A stretch of 64,000 nucleotides of DNA from Pedobacter sp. BMA (GCF_001027745.1 NZ_LECU01000007.1:124001-188000), one strand, 5' to 3'. Numbered from the stretch's first letter, positions 26,450 to 35,994 are shown. Numbers and translations: made by a program. The notes: generated by a model from the letters alone, not told the origin.

Positions 26450-27244
26450 CTAAAACTGGGTGGTAATCTGTAGTTGAAGAACATGGCGGTTATAGCGCCC
26501 GGTTTCCTCCTTTTGATACCAGTGTTGATAGCCCAGTTCCGTATCAATGGCCTTATTCCAGCGATAGCCAAAAGATAGAAATACCCGGTTCTGATCAAAA
26601 ACACTTCCGTTCACCTTACTTTTATTCATCACATTCAAGAACAATTCATCCTGCAAACCCATGTAAATTCCCCTTGAAAAATTCTGATTTGCAAGCAAGG
26701 GAATTTGTGCGCCAAGCATTGCCCTGGCACGTTGGGAAAACTGAACTGCATCAGCTTTAACCCAACGCTGTTCAAGCCTGCCGCGAAACATCATCTCTGT
26801 TTTATGCCACTTAAAATTGTAAATAAACTGCTCAAAAATCCGGTTTTCAAAACTATACGCCTTATCATCATTGTAGTCTTCCTTTTCCCAGTCCCCCTTG
26901 TATGCATACCCTAATGCGATGGAATGCTTTTCAGACAGGTCATACATTAATCCCGTGCGCAGCAACATCGTATTCAAATACTGATAGCGGTTGGCAGTAC
27001 GCAGCTGCACATCGGCTAGTATTTTAAATGACTTTCCGATTTTTTGCTGATGTGTAATGAAAAGCCATCCCTGTGATTCGGGAGCCTGTCCGAAACTACA
27101 AAAAGAACAACACATGCTGATTGCAAAAAATAACAGCTTTCGTTTCAGGTAAATGCTTGCCGATGCCAAGCAGGTGTGAGTTGTATCCTCTGTGTTGTGG
27201 TTATCGGTAAGCGGTTTTCCCATTAATAGCTTCGTTTTATCCAT
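26450..27244 (-). CDS. DUF2490 family putative outer-membrane beta-barrel protein
   Basis: A 264-residue secreted protein. The signal peptide is unusually placed after about 30 polar residues (KRKLLFFAISMCCSFCSFGQ), so the true start may be later than the ATG at 27244, but I see no better ATG. The mature part has alternating strands rich in aromatic and charged residues (WLFITHQQKIGKSFKILADVQLRT, RTGLMYDLSEKHSIALGYAY, GRLEQRW, YRWNKAIDTELGYQHWYQ) and ends with F, the typical terminal residue of an outer-membrane barrel. This matches DUF2490. Function unknown. Confidence 0.75.
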   Translation of the reverse strand: MDKTKLLMGKPLTDNHNTEDTTHTCLASASIYLKRKLLFFAISMCCSFCSFGQAPESQGWLFITHQQKIGKSFKILADVQLRTANRYQYLNTMLLRTGLMYDLSEKHSIALGYAYKGDWEKEDYNDDKAYSFENRIFEQFIYNFKWHKTEMMFRGRLEQRWVKADAVQFSQRARAMLGAQIPLLANQNFSRGIYMGLQDELFLNVMNKSKVNGSVFDQNRVFLSFGYRWNKAIDTELGYQHWYQKEETGRYNRHVLQLQITTQF

Positions 27245-27311
27245 ACAACCCGTGTATCACTAAAACGTTTGGCATAATGAACAATTCAGTTATAAATCCT
27301 CAATTGTTATC

Positions 27312-28097
27312 CTAATACAACTCCTTTTTAAACCGTTTAGCTAGCCTCCCCGTTGCCAGGCTAATATCGATATCCCTAATAAGCAAGCCACTTTCGCCGT
27401 AATTTTGATAGGCGATGCAGTTACCATCCGGATCAATGAGCGATGTGGCAGATTCCTGATATTTCGAAGCGTAATTTACGCTGGCAAAATAGATTGTATT
27501 TTCAATTGACCTCATGAGCATTGCCTTTTCATAATAGGGGCTGTCCGGATCTCCCCAGCGGGTAATCACCTTTCCTGTTTCATCACTTCCCGTGAAATGT
27601 GGATGAAATACAATCGCTGCACCAGCTTGCGCAGCCCACCTTACCGACTCCGGGTATCTGAATCCTTCGTGGCAAATGGAAATACCAAACTTTACACCAT
27701 TGATTTCAAACAATTGCCTTTCTGTTCCGGCTACCCACATCTCATCTTCCGATGGATCCAGCTGGTTTTTGCTTTGGTGGCCGATCACTTCCCCATCAGG
27801 AGAAATCACGAAAGCTACGTTTTGCAGGCCACCTTCGCTGTGCCAATCCATAGGCACGATGATGGCTATTGAATTTTGCCTGGCAAGTGCAGTTACTTGC
27901 TCCAACGCCCTGGTGAGCGAAGGTGCACTCCGGTCACTTTCGGAGTATCCCATTCCGGGGTAACCTGGAAGATAGGATTCCGGAAAACAGATAATCTCCG
28001 CTTTGCTTTCAGCGGCCGATTTAACAAGTGCTGTAAGGGTAGTTAAAGCATTTTCGAGAGATTTTGGAATGGGTGGCGAAGCAAGAGCTATTCTCAT
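27312..28097 (-). CDS. Nitrilase-superfamily carbon-nitrogen hydrolase
   Basis: A 261-residue amidase of the nitrilase superfamily. The catalytic triad is visible: Glu40 (CFPESY), Lys110 (GHQSKNQL) and Cys142 (SICHEGFRYPE). The rest of the fold (IIVPMDW, NVAFVISPDGE) also fits. Members hydrolyse nitriles or amides; the subfamily and substrate are not clear, and the enzyme may be an omega-amidase or similar. The genomic neighbours are unrelated. Cytoplasmic, no signal peptide. Confidence 0.9.
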   Translation of the reverse strand: MRIALASPPIPKSLENALTTLTALVKSAAESKAEIICFPESYLPGYPGMGYSESDRSAPSLTRALEQVTALARQNSIAIIVPMDWHSEGGLQNVAFVISPDGEVIGHQSKNQLDPSEDEMWVAGTERQLFEINGVKFGISICHEGFRYPESVRWAAQAGAAIVFHPHFTGSDETGKVITRWGDPDSPYYEKAMLMRSIENTIYFASVNYASKYQESATSLIDPDGNCIAYQNYGESGLLIRDIDISLATGRLAKRFKKELY

Positions 28098-28314
28098 GAG
28101 TATGTAAGTAGAGTTTAAGGGTACAAGATAAAAACATTTCTCAATCCTGATAAAATCAGAGTTAAATCAGCTAAAAAAAAGCGTCTAAACTTTGTCCATA
28201 ATATCTAATTTTATGCAATTTGCAAAAGTAAATTACTTCATTTCCCGCATGCCGGTTTAAATCCTATGCCTCCCGGTTAACGTTTAATCAGGCAATAAGA
28301 AAGAAGTAGTTAAA

Positions 28315-31300
28315 ATGATAAACATGAAAAAACTGAAGTTGCTGTTCCGTATCCTATTTTTAGTTATTGCATCCATTGCCGCGGTAAATAGCGTTCACGC
28401 ACAAAACGGCGATCAAATACTTGATGGTATTGGAGAAACGGGATTAAGCGCCCGGTATCAGTTCAATGGCGATGTAAAAGATTGGTCCAGAAATAATCAC
28501 CATGGCAAAATTAATGGCACTGAAATCACTATTGCTAAAGACGACCGCTTTGGCACAGTATTATCCATTAATGGCGGAAACAATTCCTTTCTAACCATTC
28601 CGGGCGAAGTGCTGACTGACCTTGAATCCTTAACGGTATGCGGATGGGTTTACCTCCGGTCACAAAGCAATGGCCAGGCTTTATTTGATTTCGGGCAAAC
28701 AGCACCAAAAAAATCTTTTGCAGCTTATCTGGGATCGAATAGCGGAAAAAATTTCACAGTGGCAATCCCCGGAAAAGGTCAGAAAATTATGGAAATCGTC
28801 TCTTCTCCCATTGATGAAAATAAGTGGGTTTTCGTTTGCATTGTTGTTAATGTGCCTGCAAAATCGATGGTCACCTATATCAATGGCAAAGCTGCAGGAG
28901 AAATTAAAGATGCGACGATTGACCTTACTGATACCTTCCGATCAACATCCGGAAAAAAGAAACCGCTGTATATCGGTAAATCACAAACAACCGAATCAAT
29001 GGCTTTAAACGGCATGATGCATGATTTTCGTATCTACCGCGTACCTTTAAGCATTAAGCAGGTTGAAGGTATTTTCATTAATGCAGAGCGAAGTACACAG
29101 GCCGCCACAGTGAATTCCTCCTCCAAAAAAGAAGACGATTTACCCGCTTTCCCTTCAAATACTCCACAGCTTTACAATGCGTACCTTAGTGCAGTCGGCG
29201 ATGTGAAAGTAAGTACTGAAATTGGAAATCTACCCAGATTGCCAGCCTATGTTGCCGGCACCTACCGGAATAAAATCAAGGGCCCTAAAGTAAGGGTACT
29301 GTGGCCAGCTCCCACAGATAATACAACGGTTCTGAAATCTGGCCAATACACGATTACCGGGAAGGTTCCAGGAACGGATTTCCAGCCAAAAGCATTCGTA
29401 ACAGTATACGAACCAAACCATTCTAATTCTGTTGTTTCCAAATTGCAGCCCTTTCCCTTAAACCAGGTAAGCTTAAAACCAGATAAGCAAAACCACCAGA
29501 CGAAGTTTCTGGAAAACCGGGATAAGTTCATCAGAACACTGGCTAATACTGACCCCAATTCTTTTTTATACATGTTTCGTCATGCTTTCGGACAAAAGCA
29601 ACCTGCGGGAGCCATTCCTTTGGGCGTTTGGGATAGCGAGGACACCAAGCTCAGGGGGCATGCCACCGGGCACTATCTCACTGCAATTGCACAAGCCTAC
29701 GCGGGCACTGGTTACGACAAAGCCCTCCATGAAAACTTTCGGAATAAAATGGAATACATGGTCAATACGTTGTATCAACTTTCACAACTATCAGGAAAAC
29801 CCAGGAAAACCGGCGATGCCTTTGTAGCCGATCCGGCGGCCGTGTCTTTCGGGCCCCGAAAGTCAGCCTTCGATTCTGACCTTAGCGACGCAGGGATCAG
29901 AAACGATTACTGGAACTGGGGAACTGGCTTTATCAGCGCCTATCCTCCTGATCAGTTCATTATGCTGGAAAAAGGCGCCAAATACGGTGGTCAGAAAAAT
30001 CAGATCTGGGCACCTTATTACACCTTACATAAAATACTGGCAGGCTTGATAGAAGTGTACGAGGTAAGCGGCAACAAGAAAGCACTCGCAATTGCTTCAG
30101 GGATGGGCGATTGGGTATATACCCGTTTAAGTACATTGCCTGCAGAAACCCGTATCAAAATGTGGAATACCTACATTGCCGGCGAATTCGGTGGTATGAA
30201 TGAGTCCATGGCTCATCTGTACAGGATCACCGGCAAGGCAAAATACCTGAGCACAGCAACCCTGTTTGATAACATCAAAGTATTTTATGGTGATACCGCC
30301 CATACAAACGGATTGGCTAAAAATGTAGATATCTTCAGGGGACTTCATGCTAACCAGCACATTCCACAGATCGTGGGAAGCATCGAGATGTACAATGCCT
30401 CCAAAAACCCCGAATACTTTAAAATTGCCGATAACTTCTGGTATAAAATGGTAAACGATTACATGTACAGCATCGGCGGCGTTGCGGGTGCACGTAACCC
30501 GGCCAATGCAGAATGCTTCGTTTCTCAACCATCTACCCTTTATGAAAATGGATTTTCTGAAGGGGGCCAAAATGAAACCTGTGCTACATACAATATGCTG
30601 AAATTAACGGGCGACTTGTTTATGGTTAACCAAAATCCAGCATTTATGGATTATTATGAACGGGGTTTGTATAACCATATCCTGGCTTCAGTAGCCGAAG
30701 ACAGTCCGGCGAATACCTACCATGTATCCCTGAGACCCGGATCTGTTAAACAATTTAGTAATGCTGACATGACTGGATTCACCTGCTGCAACGGTACAGC
30801 AATAGAAAGCAGCACCAAACTTCAAAATTCTATTTATTTCAAATCAGAAGACAATAAATCACTTTATGTTAACCTGTTTATCCCCTCTACCCTCAACTGG
30901 AATGAAAGAAAAGTAACATTAATACAATCCACAAATTTTCCAAATGAAGATCAAACCGCTCTGACTATCAATGGCAGCGGGAAGTTCAATATTTATGTGC
31001 GGGTACCTAAGTGGGCCACAAAAGGGTTTACGGTAAAAATTAATGGAATAGAGCAACAACTAATTGCCACACCCGGCACCTATCTCAAGCTCAGCAGGTC
31101 ATGGAAAAATGGTGATAAAATTGAACTTCAAATGCCCTTTCAGTTTCACCTTGATCCTGTAATGGATCAGCAAAACATTGCCAGTTTATTTTACGGCCCC
31201 ATATTGCTCGCTGCGCAAGAACCGGAACCACGAAAAGAATGGCGCAAAATTACATTCGATGCTGCAGATATCAGCAAGTCGATATCAGGCGATCCGAAAA

Positions 31301-31392
31301 CCTTAAATTTTAACGTGGGAGATGTTGCTTTTAAACCTTTTTACGAAACCTACGGCCGTCATTCGGTGTACCTGGACGTTACTTTGAAGTAG
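28315..31392 (+). CDS. LamG-GH127 beta-L-arabinofuranosidase-like protein (secreted)
   Basis: A 1,025-residue secreted enzyme. A signal peptide ends around VHAQ (residue 30). Residues about 45-255 form a LamG/concanavalin-like carbohydrate-binding domain (GLSARYQFNGDVKDWS to MMHDFRIYRVPLS). A chitobiase-like/Ig linker follows, and then a GH127-type (DUF1680) catalytic domain from about residue 395. The zinc-thiolate site is seen as Glu754 and Cys756 (QNETCATY) and Cys824-Cys825 (FTCCNGTAIE), matching GH127, where one Cys is the nucleophile. Related GH146 enzymes share these residues. It likely removes L-arabinofuranose from plant polymers in the periplasm. No SusC/D pair is next to it. Start could also be Met4. 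Confidence 0.9.
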   Translation: MINMKKLKLLFRILFLVIASIAAVNSVHAQNGDQILDGIGETGLSARYQFNGDVKDWSRNNHHGKINGTEITIAKDDRFGTVLSINGGNNSFLTIPGEVLTDLESLTVCGWVYLRSQSNGQALFDFGQTAPKKSFAAYLGSNSGKNFTVAIPGKGQKIMEIVSSPIDENKWVFVCIVVNVPAKSMVTYINGKAAGEIKDATIDLTDTFRSTSGKKKPLYIGKSQTTESMALNGMMHDFRIYRVPLSIKQVEGIFINAERSTQAATVNSSSKKEDDLPAFPSNTPQLYNAYLSAVGDVKVSTEIGNLPRLPAYVAGTYRNKIKGPKVRVLWPAPTDNTTVLKSGQYTITGKVPGTDFQPKAFVTVYEPNHSNSVVSKLQPFPLNQVSLKPDKQNHQTKFLENRDKFIRTLANTDPNSFLYMFRHAFGQKQPAGAIPLGVWDSEDTKLRGHATGHYLTAIAQAYAGTGYDKALHENFRNKMEYMVNTLYQLSQLSGKPRKTGDAFVADPAAVSFGPRKSAFDSDLSDAGIRNDYWNWGTGFISAYPPDQFIMLEKGAKYGGQKNQIWAPYYTLHKILAGLIEVYEVSGNKKALAIASGMGDWVYTRLSTLPAETRIKMWNTYIAGEFGGMNESMAHLYRITGKAKYLSTATLFDNIKVFYGDTAHTNGLAKNVDIFRGLHANQHIPQIVGSIEMYNASKNPEYFKIADNFWYKMVNDYMYSIGGVAGARNPANAECFVSQPSTLYENGFSEGGQNETCATYNMLKLTGDLFMVNQNPAFMDYYERGLYNHILASVAEDSPANTYHVSLRPGSVKQFSNADMTGFTCCNGTAIESSTKLQNSIYFKSEDNKSLYVNLFIPSTLNWNERKVTLIQSTNFPNEDQTALTINGSGKFNIYVRVPKWATKGFTVKINGIEQQLIATPGTYLKLSRSWKNGDKIELQMPFQFHLDPVMDQQNIASLFYGPILLAAQEPEPRKEWRKITFDAADISKSISGDPKTLNFNVGDVAFKPFYETYGRHSVYLDVTLK

Positions 31393-31437
31393 TAGAAAAT
31401 GTACGGGATGCTACAATAAGACCTATTGCGCACTGAA

Positions 31438-31475
31438 CTGTTTATACCAAACATTGAATGGTTTGGTATAAACAG
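31438..31475. terminator. Bidirectional terminator
   Basis: Perfect 15-bp stem (31438-31452 with 31461-31475) and an 8-nt loop between the convergent GH127 and MDR genes. Confidence 0.85.
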
Positions 31476-31484
31476 ATGTAAATT

Positions 31485-32501
31485 TTAATACTCAACAACA
31501 ATTTTTCCAATGGTAGCGCCACCTTCCAGTAATTGATGGGCTTTTTTAAAATTAGCCGTGGTAAAACCCTTGAGGGTTTCATTCAAAGTCGTTAACAACG
31601 TTCCGTTATCCAGCAAAACTGCTACCTGGTTCAAAATCCGATGCTGTTCAACCAAATCTTCGGTTTGAAACATTGAACGGGTAAACATTAATTCCCAATG
31701 GAAACTCACACTCTTCCCTTTTAGCTGGCGAAGATTCACTGCAGCTGTCGGATCACTAATAGAACCAATGCTGCCCTGCGGTTTAATCAACTCTACAAAG
31801 GCATCCCAATATTGATTTACATCCACAAAATCAATGATAAAATCAACCTGATTGAAACCCGCATTACGCACTTCTGCAATCAGATTCTGGTGGTTGACAA
31901 CAACATCAGCACCGTATTTTTTACACCAGTCAACGCTTTCAATACGGGATGCGGTAGCAATTACCCGTAACCCCAGCAGTTTCTTTGCAATTTGAATCGC
32001 TACAGAGCCTACACCACCGGCACCACCAATAATCAAAATGGACTTACCCTTATCTTTTTCATTGATGCGCAGGCGATCGAACAAAATTTCCCATGCCGTA
32101 AGCGCCGTCAAAGGTAAGGCAGCAGCTTCGGCAACTGATAAGTTTGCCGGTTTTTTACCTACAATACGCTCGTCGACTAGCTGATACTCGGCATTGCTGC
32201 CTGGCTTGGTAATATCTCCTGCGTAAAAAACTTCGTCCCCAACATTAAATAGCGAGACCAGTTCACCCACAGCCTCTACCACACCCACGGCATCCCAGCC
32301 TATAATTTTAGGCGTGTCCAGTATTTTATCCTTCGCGCTGCTCTGGCGAACCTTAAAATCAACTGGGTTTACAGAAACCGCATTTATTTTAATCAGCAAA
32401 TCATTTCCTGCAGGCGTCGGCTTCTCTGTTTCAAATTCAATAAAACTATCCTGCTCTGTTATTGGCAGCGATTTTTTAAATCCTATTGCTTTCATATTCA
32501 T
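31485..32501 (-). CDS. Zinc-less medium-chain dehydrogenase / NADPH:quinone oxidoreductase-like
   Basis: An MDR-superfamily oxidoreductase of 338 aa. The N-terminal GroES-like domain has NPVDFKVR and GWDAVGVVEAVG, and the Rossmann domain has GGAGGVGSVAIQIAKK, an NADPH-binding motif. The catalytic zinc ligands of alcohol dehydrogenases are missing, as in quinone oxidoreductases and the TIGR02817-type group. The substrate is probably a quinone or enone. Start at Met1 or Met3. It is followed by a symmetrical terminator and is not in an obvious operon. The 188-bp gap upstream shows nothing I recognise. Confidence 0.88.
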   Translation of the reverse strand: MNMKAIGFKKSLPITEQDSFIEFETEKPTPAGNDLLIKINAVSVNPVDFKVRQSSAKDKILDTPKIIGWDAVGVVEAVGELVSLFNVGDEVFYAGDITKPGSNAEYQLVDERIVGKKPANLSVAEAAALPLTALTAWEILFDRLRINEKDKGKSILIIGGAGGVGSVAIQIAKKLLGLRVIATASRIESVDWCKKYGADVVVNHQNLIAEVRNAGFNQVDFIIDFVDVNQYWDAFVELIKPQGSIGSISDPTAAVNLRQLKGKSVSFHWELMFTRSMFQTEDLVEQHRILNQVAVLLDNGTLLTTLNETLKGFTTANFKKAHQLLEGGATIGKIVVEY

Positions 32502-32689
32502 TTATATAGCTAATCATCAAACTCGTTTCAATACTGCATTGAAGTGATCACGCTTCAAATGTAACTTCTCGATCAAAGTTAATGCACAACATCATATCAT
32601 GTTGCAATCAATCATTAAATGTGTGTCATTTTTAAAGAGAGGGATTAACCCATTGCACGTGGGGAACGGACTTTCCGAAGCTAGTCTCG

Positions 32690-33478
32690 TTACATATGAT
32701 CAATCGACCGCTCACCTTTTTTTATGCCATTGGCAATGATAAATATCAGGATAATAAAGATCGTGATATAACAGGCATAAACTACTGCCTCAGTGCCCAC
32801 TTGTTGGCGGTTTCTGACTGAAATGGCAAACAATGCCCAGATTCCAACTGTGGCGAACTCGCGCAGATTCCTGTTAAGTATCATAATAATATTGACAAGC
32901 CCGGCAGTAGCAATCATGATAACAGCCCAATAATTTTCAGAAATTCCCATGCCATCCCAGTTAATCTTAGTAAGGTAGGCAGAAACGTTTGCAATCAGGG
33001 CCACTGTTATCCATCCGGCATACAAAGCGAAGGGCCAATAGATCAAAACATATTCTTTGAGCGGATGCGCGTCGAGTTCCATCCTCGTGCGGCTGATGAT
33101 GGCGATAAGACTTAGCAATAATACTATCATAATGACCACTGAAGCCCCAATATAGTCACTCAGCCAGGCCATCACCCACACGGAGTTTGCAGCACAGGAA
33201 ATTACAAAAAACCAGCCGACTTTATTCACTACAAATTCAACTTCAGCCTGTTTTCTTTTGATTAATGAATAGCAAACAAAACCCAGGAGTCCGAGGTAAA
33301 TCAGGCCCCAGATCGAAAATGCGTACCCGGCTGGTGTGAAATAATTGGCGTAACGGTCAGAAATTACTTTCATTGTATTTCCGTTAAGCAATCCCGCGTT
33401 TGAAAAATAGTTTATCCCGATAGTAAGGATCAGTGCAATTAAATTTGCAACAGGCAGATATTTGTTTAGGTGTTTCAT
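32690..33478 (-). CDS. Multi-pass membrane protein, tryptophan-rich sensory (TspO/MBR)-like
   Basis: A 262-residue inner-membrane protein with about 8 hydrophobic segments. The region FTPAGYAFSIWGLIYLGLLGFV matches the pattern FxPxxxxFxIWxxIY seen in Bacteroidota proteins annotated tryptophan-rich sensory protein, related to TspO. Such proteins are linked to porphyrin or light-stress responses, but a role here is inference. The ATG at 33478 (MKHLNKYL) is chosen; the 18 codons ahead do not look like signal. It is followed upstream by a TetR gene in the same direction, 95 bases away. Confidence 0.65.
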   Translation of the reverse strand: MKHLNKYLPVANLIALILTIGINYFSNAGLLNGNTMKVISDRYANYFTPAGYAFSIWGLIYLGLLGFVCYSLIKRKQAEVEFVVNKVGWFFVISCAANSVWVMAWLSDYIGASVVIMIVLLLSLIAIISRTRMELDAHPLKEYVLIYWPFALYAGWITVALIANVSAYLTKINWDGMGISENYWAVIMIATAGLVNIIMILNRNLREFATVGIWALFAISVRNRQQVGTEAVVYACYITIFIILIFIIANGIKKGERSIDHM

Positions 33479-33572
33479 TTGAATCAATGATGGTTGAAGT
33501 ATAATCCTCAAATGATAAGTCTTAAAAACCAAAATTGTTTGCTGCCCTTCAACAATACACAGTATACTTCAA

Positions 33573-34157
33573 TCAATCACCATCCAACACTGAAAGTGCG
33601 GTTTTTACAATATCTTCAAAAAAAGCTCTTTCCGTTCTGAATTTTGCATAAACGCGCATGCCGGAAATCGTATTACAAAAAAAACGTGCGAGAGCGAGGG
33701 AATCTTTTGAGACGCTGATTTCTCCATTTTGCTTCCCCTTCTCGAATGCCTGATACAGCGCATTTTCTATAAGAAGGTCGTCATCATATACCAGCTTATT
33801 TACCGCTTTATCCTGTGCGGCTACCTCCACTCCCGAATTCACTTTAAAGCATCCTTGCGGACAATTATCAACGTATATATCGTCAACAACTCCGTTTAAC
33901 AATGCACGAATACCGAGCTTCAAAGAAGGTGCCTCGCCAATGGTTTTAACGATTTTGGCAGTACCACCATACTGATAAAGTTCAAGTGCCTTCAGGAACA
34001 GCGTATGCTTATCTCCAAAGGCGTGGTATATACTGGAACGTCCGATTCCCAACCCCTCTATCAGGTCGTGGATAGAAGTTGCATGATAGCCTTTTTCCCA
34101 GAAAATATTGATAGCTTTCCTCAGTATCTCTTCTTCATCAAAATCTTTGGTTCTCAT
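33573..34157 (-). CDS. TetR/AcrR family transcriptional regulator
   Basis: A 195-residue one-component repressor. The N-terminal HTH is clear (ILRKAINIFWEKGYHATSIHDLIEGLGIGRSSIYHAFGDKHTLF). The C-terminal ligand domain has NCPQGCFKVNSGVE, a signature of the TetR subgroup that senses electrophiles or quinones in other bacteria. The ATG at 34157 (MRTKDFDEEE) is preferred. It lies 80 bases behind the SDR gene on the same strand, so the two may be an operon. Two TAGACC-like sites in front of the SDR suggest that this protein controls the pair. Confidence 0.93.
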   Translation of the reverse strand: MRTKDFDEEEILRKAINIFWEKGYHATSIHDLIEGLGIGRSSIYHAFGDKHTLFLKALELYQYGGTAKIVKTIGEAPSLKLGIRALLNGVVDDIYVDNCPQGCFKVNSGVEVAAQDKAVNKLVYDDDLLIENALYQAFEKGKQNGEISVSKDSLALARFFCNTISGMRVYAKFRTERAFFEDIVKTALSVLDGD

Positions 34158-34237
34158 AATGATCAATAGCTTTGCATCTGCATACAAAGCTATTGATTTA
34201 TTTCATTAATCCGGAAAAACCGGGATAACCATAAATA

Positions 34238-34987
34238 CTAACGCAATCCACCGCTTGCCAACACGATTTCCCCTGTCAGCCAACGGGCCTCGTCCGAAGC
34301 AAGAAACGAAGCAATTAATGCAATATCCTCTGGCATTCCAACACGCTGTAGCGGCGTCATCCCCACAAACATCTTTTCCATTTCACTTCCAATAAACCCA
34401 CCTGCCCTTGATCCCTCCGTATCAACTATACCAGGGTTTATAGAATTTACCCTAATATTCTTTGATCCCAGTTCCTTGGAAAGTACCCTTGTTATAGAGT
34501 CTACAGCACTTTTTGTTGCCGTATAAACAGCACTCCCGGCCGGCTGAGATGTCGATACACCAGATCCGATGTTAATAATGTTGCCGCCATTCTCTGCGAA
34601 ATAACTTACCGCCGCCTGAGAGGCAAGAAGCAAACCCAATACATTGATGTTAAACTGGCGATGAAATCCGTCAACGGTAACCGATTCAAGAGTACCCCAT
34701 TCATAAACTCCAGCATTATTAACCAAAATATCAATTCTGCCAAATGCCTCCACTGTATCTGCCAAAATCCTTTTCACATCTTCTGCGATTGAAACATCAC
34801 CTTGCACAGCAATTGCCCTTCCACCTTTGCCTCTAATGATCTCTACTACCTTTTCTGCATCTCCCTTGGAGTAGGCATAATTTACAACCACTGCTGCACC
34901 ATCTTCAGCATACTGTTTCGCTATTGCTGCCCCGATTCCTTTCGAAGCGCCTGTTACCAGAGCAACCTTATTTTCTAATTTTTTCAT
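34238..34987 (-). CDS. SDR oxidoreductase, probable TetR target
   Basis: A 249-residue SDR close to the 3-oxoacyl-ACP reductase/glucose dehydrogenase group. TGASKGIG, NNAGVYEWG, the catalytic S (GSGVS) and YTATK (Tyr-x-x-x-Lys) are all present, and the C-terminus ends WLTGEIVLASGG as in FabG-like enzymes. It begins at the ATG at 34987; an upstream ATG would overlap the operators. Just in front are a promoter (TATGTTTG at 35008-35015, minus) and two TetR-type operators, so it is probably induced by the ligand of the neighbouring regulator. Substrate unknown. Confidence 0.92.
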   Translation of the reverse strand: MKKLENKVALVTGASKGIGAAIAKQYAEDGAAVVVNYAYSKGDAEKVVEIIRGKGGRAIAVQGDVSIAEDVKRILADTVEAFGRIDILVNNAGVYEWGTLESVTVDGFHRQFNINVLGLLLASQAAVSYFAENGGNIINIGSGVSTSQPAGSAVYTATKSAVDSITRVLSKELGSKNIRVNSINPGIVDTEGSRAGGFIGSEMEKMFVGMTPLQRVGMPEDIALIASFLASDEARWLTGEIVLASGGLR

Positions 34988-34991
34988 ATAT

Positions 34992-35041
34992 TGTACCAAT
35001 TGGTCTACAAACATAATAAGTTAATTAGACCGATCAGTACA
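34992..35041 (-). promoter_or_regulatory. Promoter with two TetR-type operators before the SDR gene
   Basis: TGTACCAATTGGTCTA (34992-35007) and TAGACCGATCAGTACA (35026-35041) are the same 16-bp element in opposite orientation, identical at 13 positions, and both resemble TAGACCNNNNGGTCTA of TetR-family repressors. On the minus strand TATGTTTG (35015-35008) between them is a -7 box, and TTG at 35042-35040 is a -33 box at 24 bases. One operator overlies the -33 region and the other the start site. Confidence 0.6.
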
Positions 35042-35159
35042 ATAAGGTAAGTTTGAGAATAATATGACATTAACCTATGCGGGCATGGCATCCAAAAATA
35101 AGCTCCCAGTTTTTTAATCAAACCAAAACCATAAGCTACTTGCTGTTGTTTAAATCTCA

Positions 35160-35182
35160 ATATAGTTGCTAATTCACTATAT
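35160..35182 (+). repeat. Inverted repeat before the aldehyde oxidoreductase operon
   Basis: ATATAGT and ACTATAT are separated by 9 bases, 29 bases before the ATG of the first subunit gene. It could be an operator or a leader hairpin. Confidence 0.4.
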
Positions 35183-35211
35183 CTTAACTGTTTTAACTTC
35201 AAAACAGCAAC

Positions 35212-35994
35212 ATGAAACAAAACAAAACACAGCTTACCCCTGAAGAACACAGGCTCTTCGGCGATCTAATGCCCGAAGAACTGGAAGAAGTCATTCAATC
35301 AGGTTTCAACCGACGCCACTTCGTAAAACTCATGGGCTTAGCCAGCGCCGGCTTACTGGCCAGTTATGCGTTAGGTGCCGAGCAGCTATTTGCCCGGGCA
35401 GTTGAAACAGATGAAATTCCCGACCTCATTCCCAATGCTATAGAAAATGGAGTAAATGTTACCTTTAAAGTTAATTCAAGCTCCAAAAGCATACTTATCG
35501 ATTCCAGAATGACCCTACTCGATACCCTTCGGGAAAGAATAGGTCTCACAGGATCAAAAAAGGGATGCGATCATGGCCAGTGCGGTGCCTGCACGGTCAT
35601 TGTCGATGGTCATCGGGTACTGTCATGCCTTACTTTAGCAGCCACTTGCCAGGGGAAATCAGTAATTACCATTGAAGGCCTGGCAAAGGAAAATGAGCTG
35701 AACCCCATGCAAGCCGCTTTCCTTAAACACGATGGTTTTCAATGTGGATTTTGCACACCTGGACAAATCTGCTCAGCTGTAGCCCTTATGAAAGAAGCAA
35801 AAGAAGGTCAGGCAAGCTTTGCTACAACGCACATCAGCGCTGATGCGAAACCTATCCTCCTTTCGGATGAAGAGATCGCAGAGCGGATGTCGGGAAATAT
35901 TTGCCGCTGTGGCGCCTATCCGAATATTGTAGCAGCCATTAAAGAAGCTCAAACCGGTAAAAATGTTCCACAAAACTGGCTATTCACCGATTAA
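35212..35994 (+). CDS. paoA: Aldehyde oxidoreductase iron-sulfur subunit, PaoA-like
   Basis: The [2Fe-2S] subunit of a molybdenum aldehyde oxidoreductase. An N-terminal twin-arginine signal (RRHFVKLMGLASAGLLASYALG) predicts export of the folded complex by Tat. The plant-type ferredoxin Cys are C119, C124, C127 and C139 (CDHGQCGACT); the second cluster Cys are C178 and C181 (CGFCTPG) and C231 and C233 (CRCG). 261 aa. It is first of three tightly spaced genes (12- and 14-base gaps) with paoB- and paoC-like genes. No maturation gene like paoD/xdhC is adjacent. Confidence 0.93.
   Translation: MKQNKTQLTPEEHRLFGDLMPEELEEVIQSGFNRRHFVKLMGLASAGLLASYALGAEQLFARAVETDEIPDLIPNAIENGVNVTFKVNSSSKSILIDSRMTLLDTLRERIGLTGSKKGCDHGQCGACTVIVDGHRVLSCLTLAATCQGKSVITIEGLAKENELNPMQAAFLKHDGFQCGFCTPGQICSAVALMKEAKEGQASFATTHISADAKPILLSDEEIAERMSGNICRCGAYPNIVAAIKEAQTGKNVPQNWLFTD

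Noticed and set aside
23793..27271. AAAACGTTTGG before the sugar transporter and again before the DUF2490 gene
   Set aside because: The 8-bp core AAACGTTT is expected a few times by chance in AT-rich DNA of this length; the two genes have no functional link.
30127..30570. 147-codon minus-strand ORF inside GH127
   Set aside because: Opposite a catalytic domain with clear motifs; nothing supports it.
35005..35250. 81-codon minus-strand ORF over the paoA-like start
   Set aside because: It spans the promoter and operators of the SDR gene and the start of the oxidoreductase gene; composition is not protein-like.
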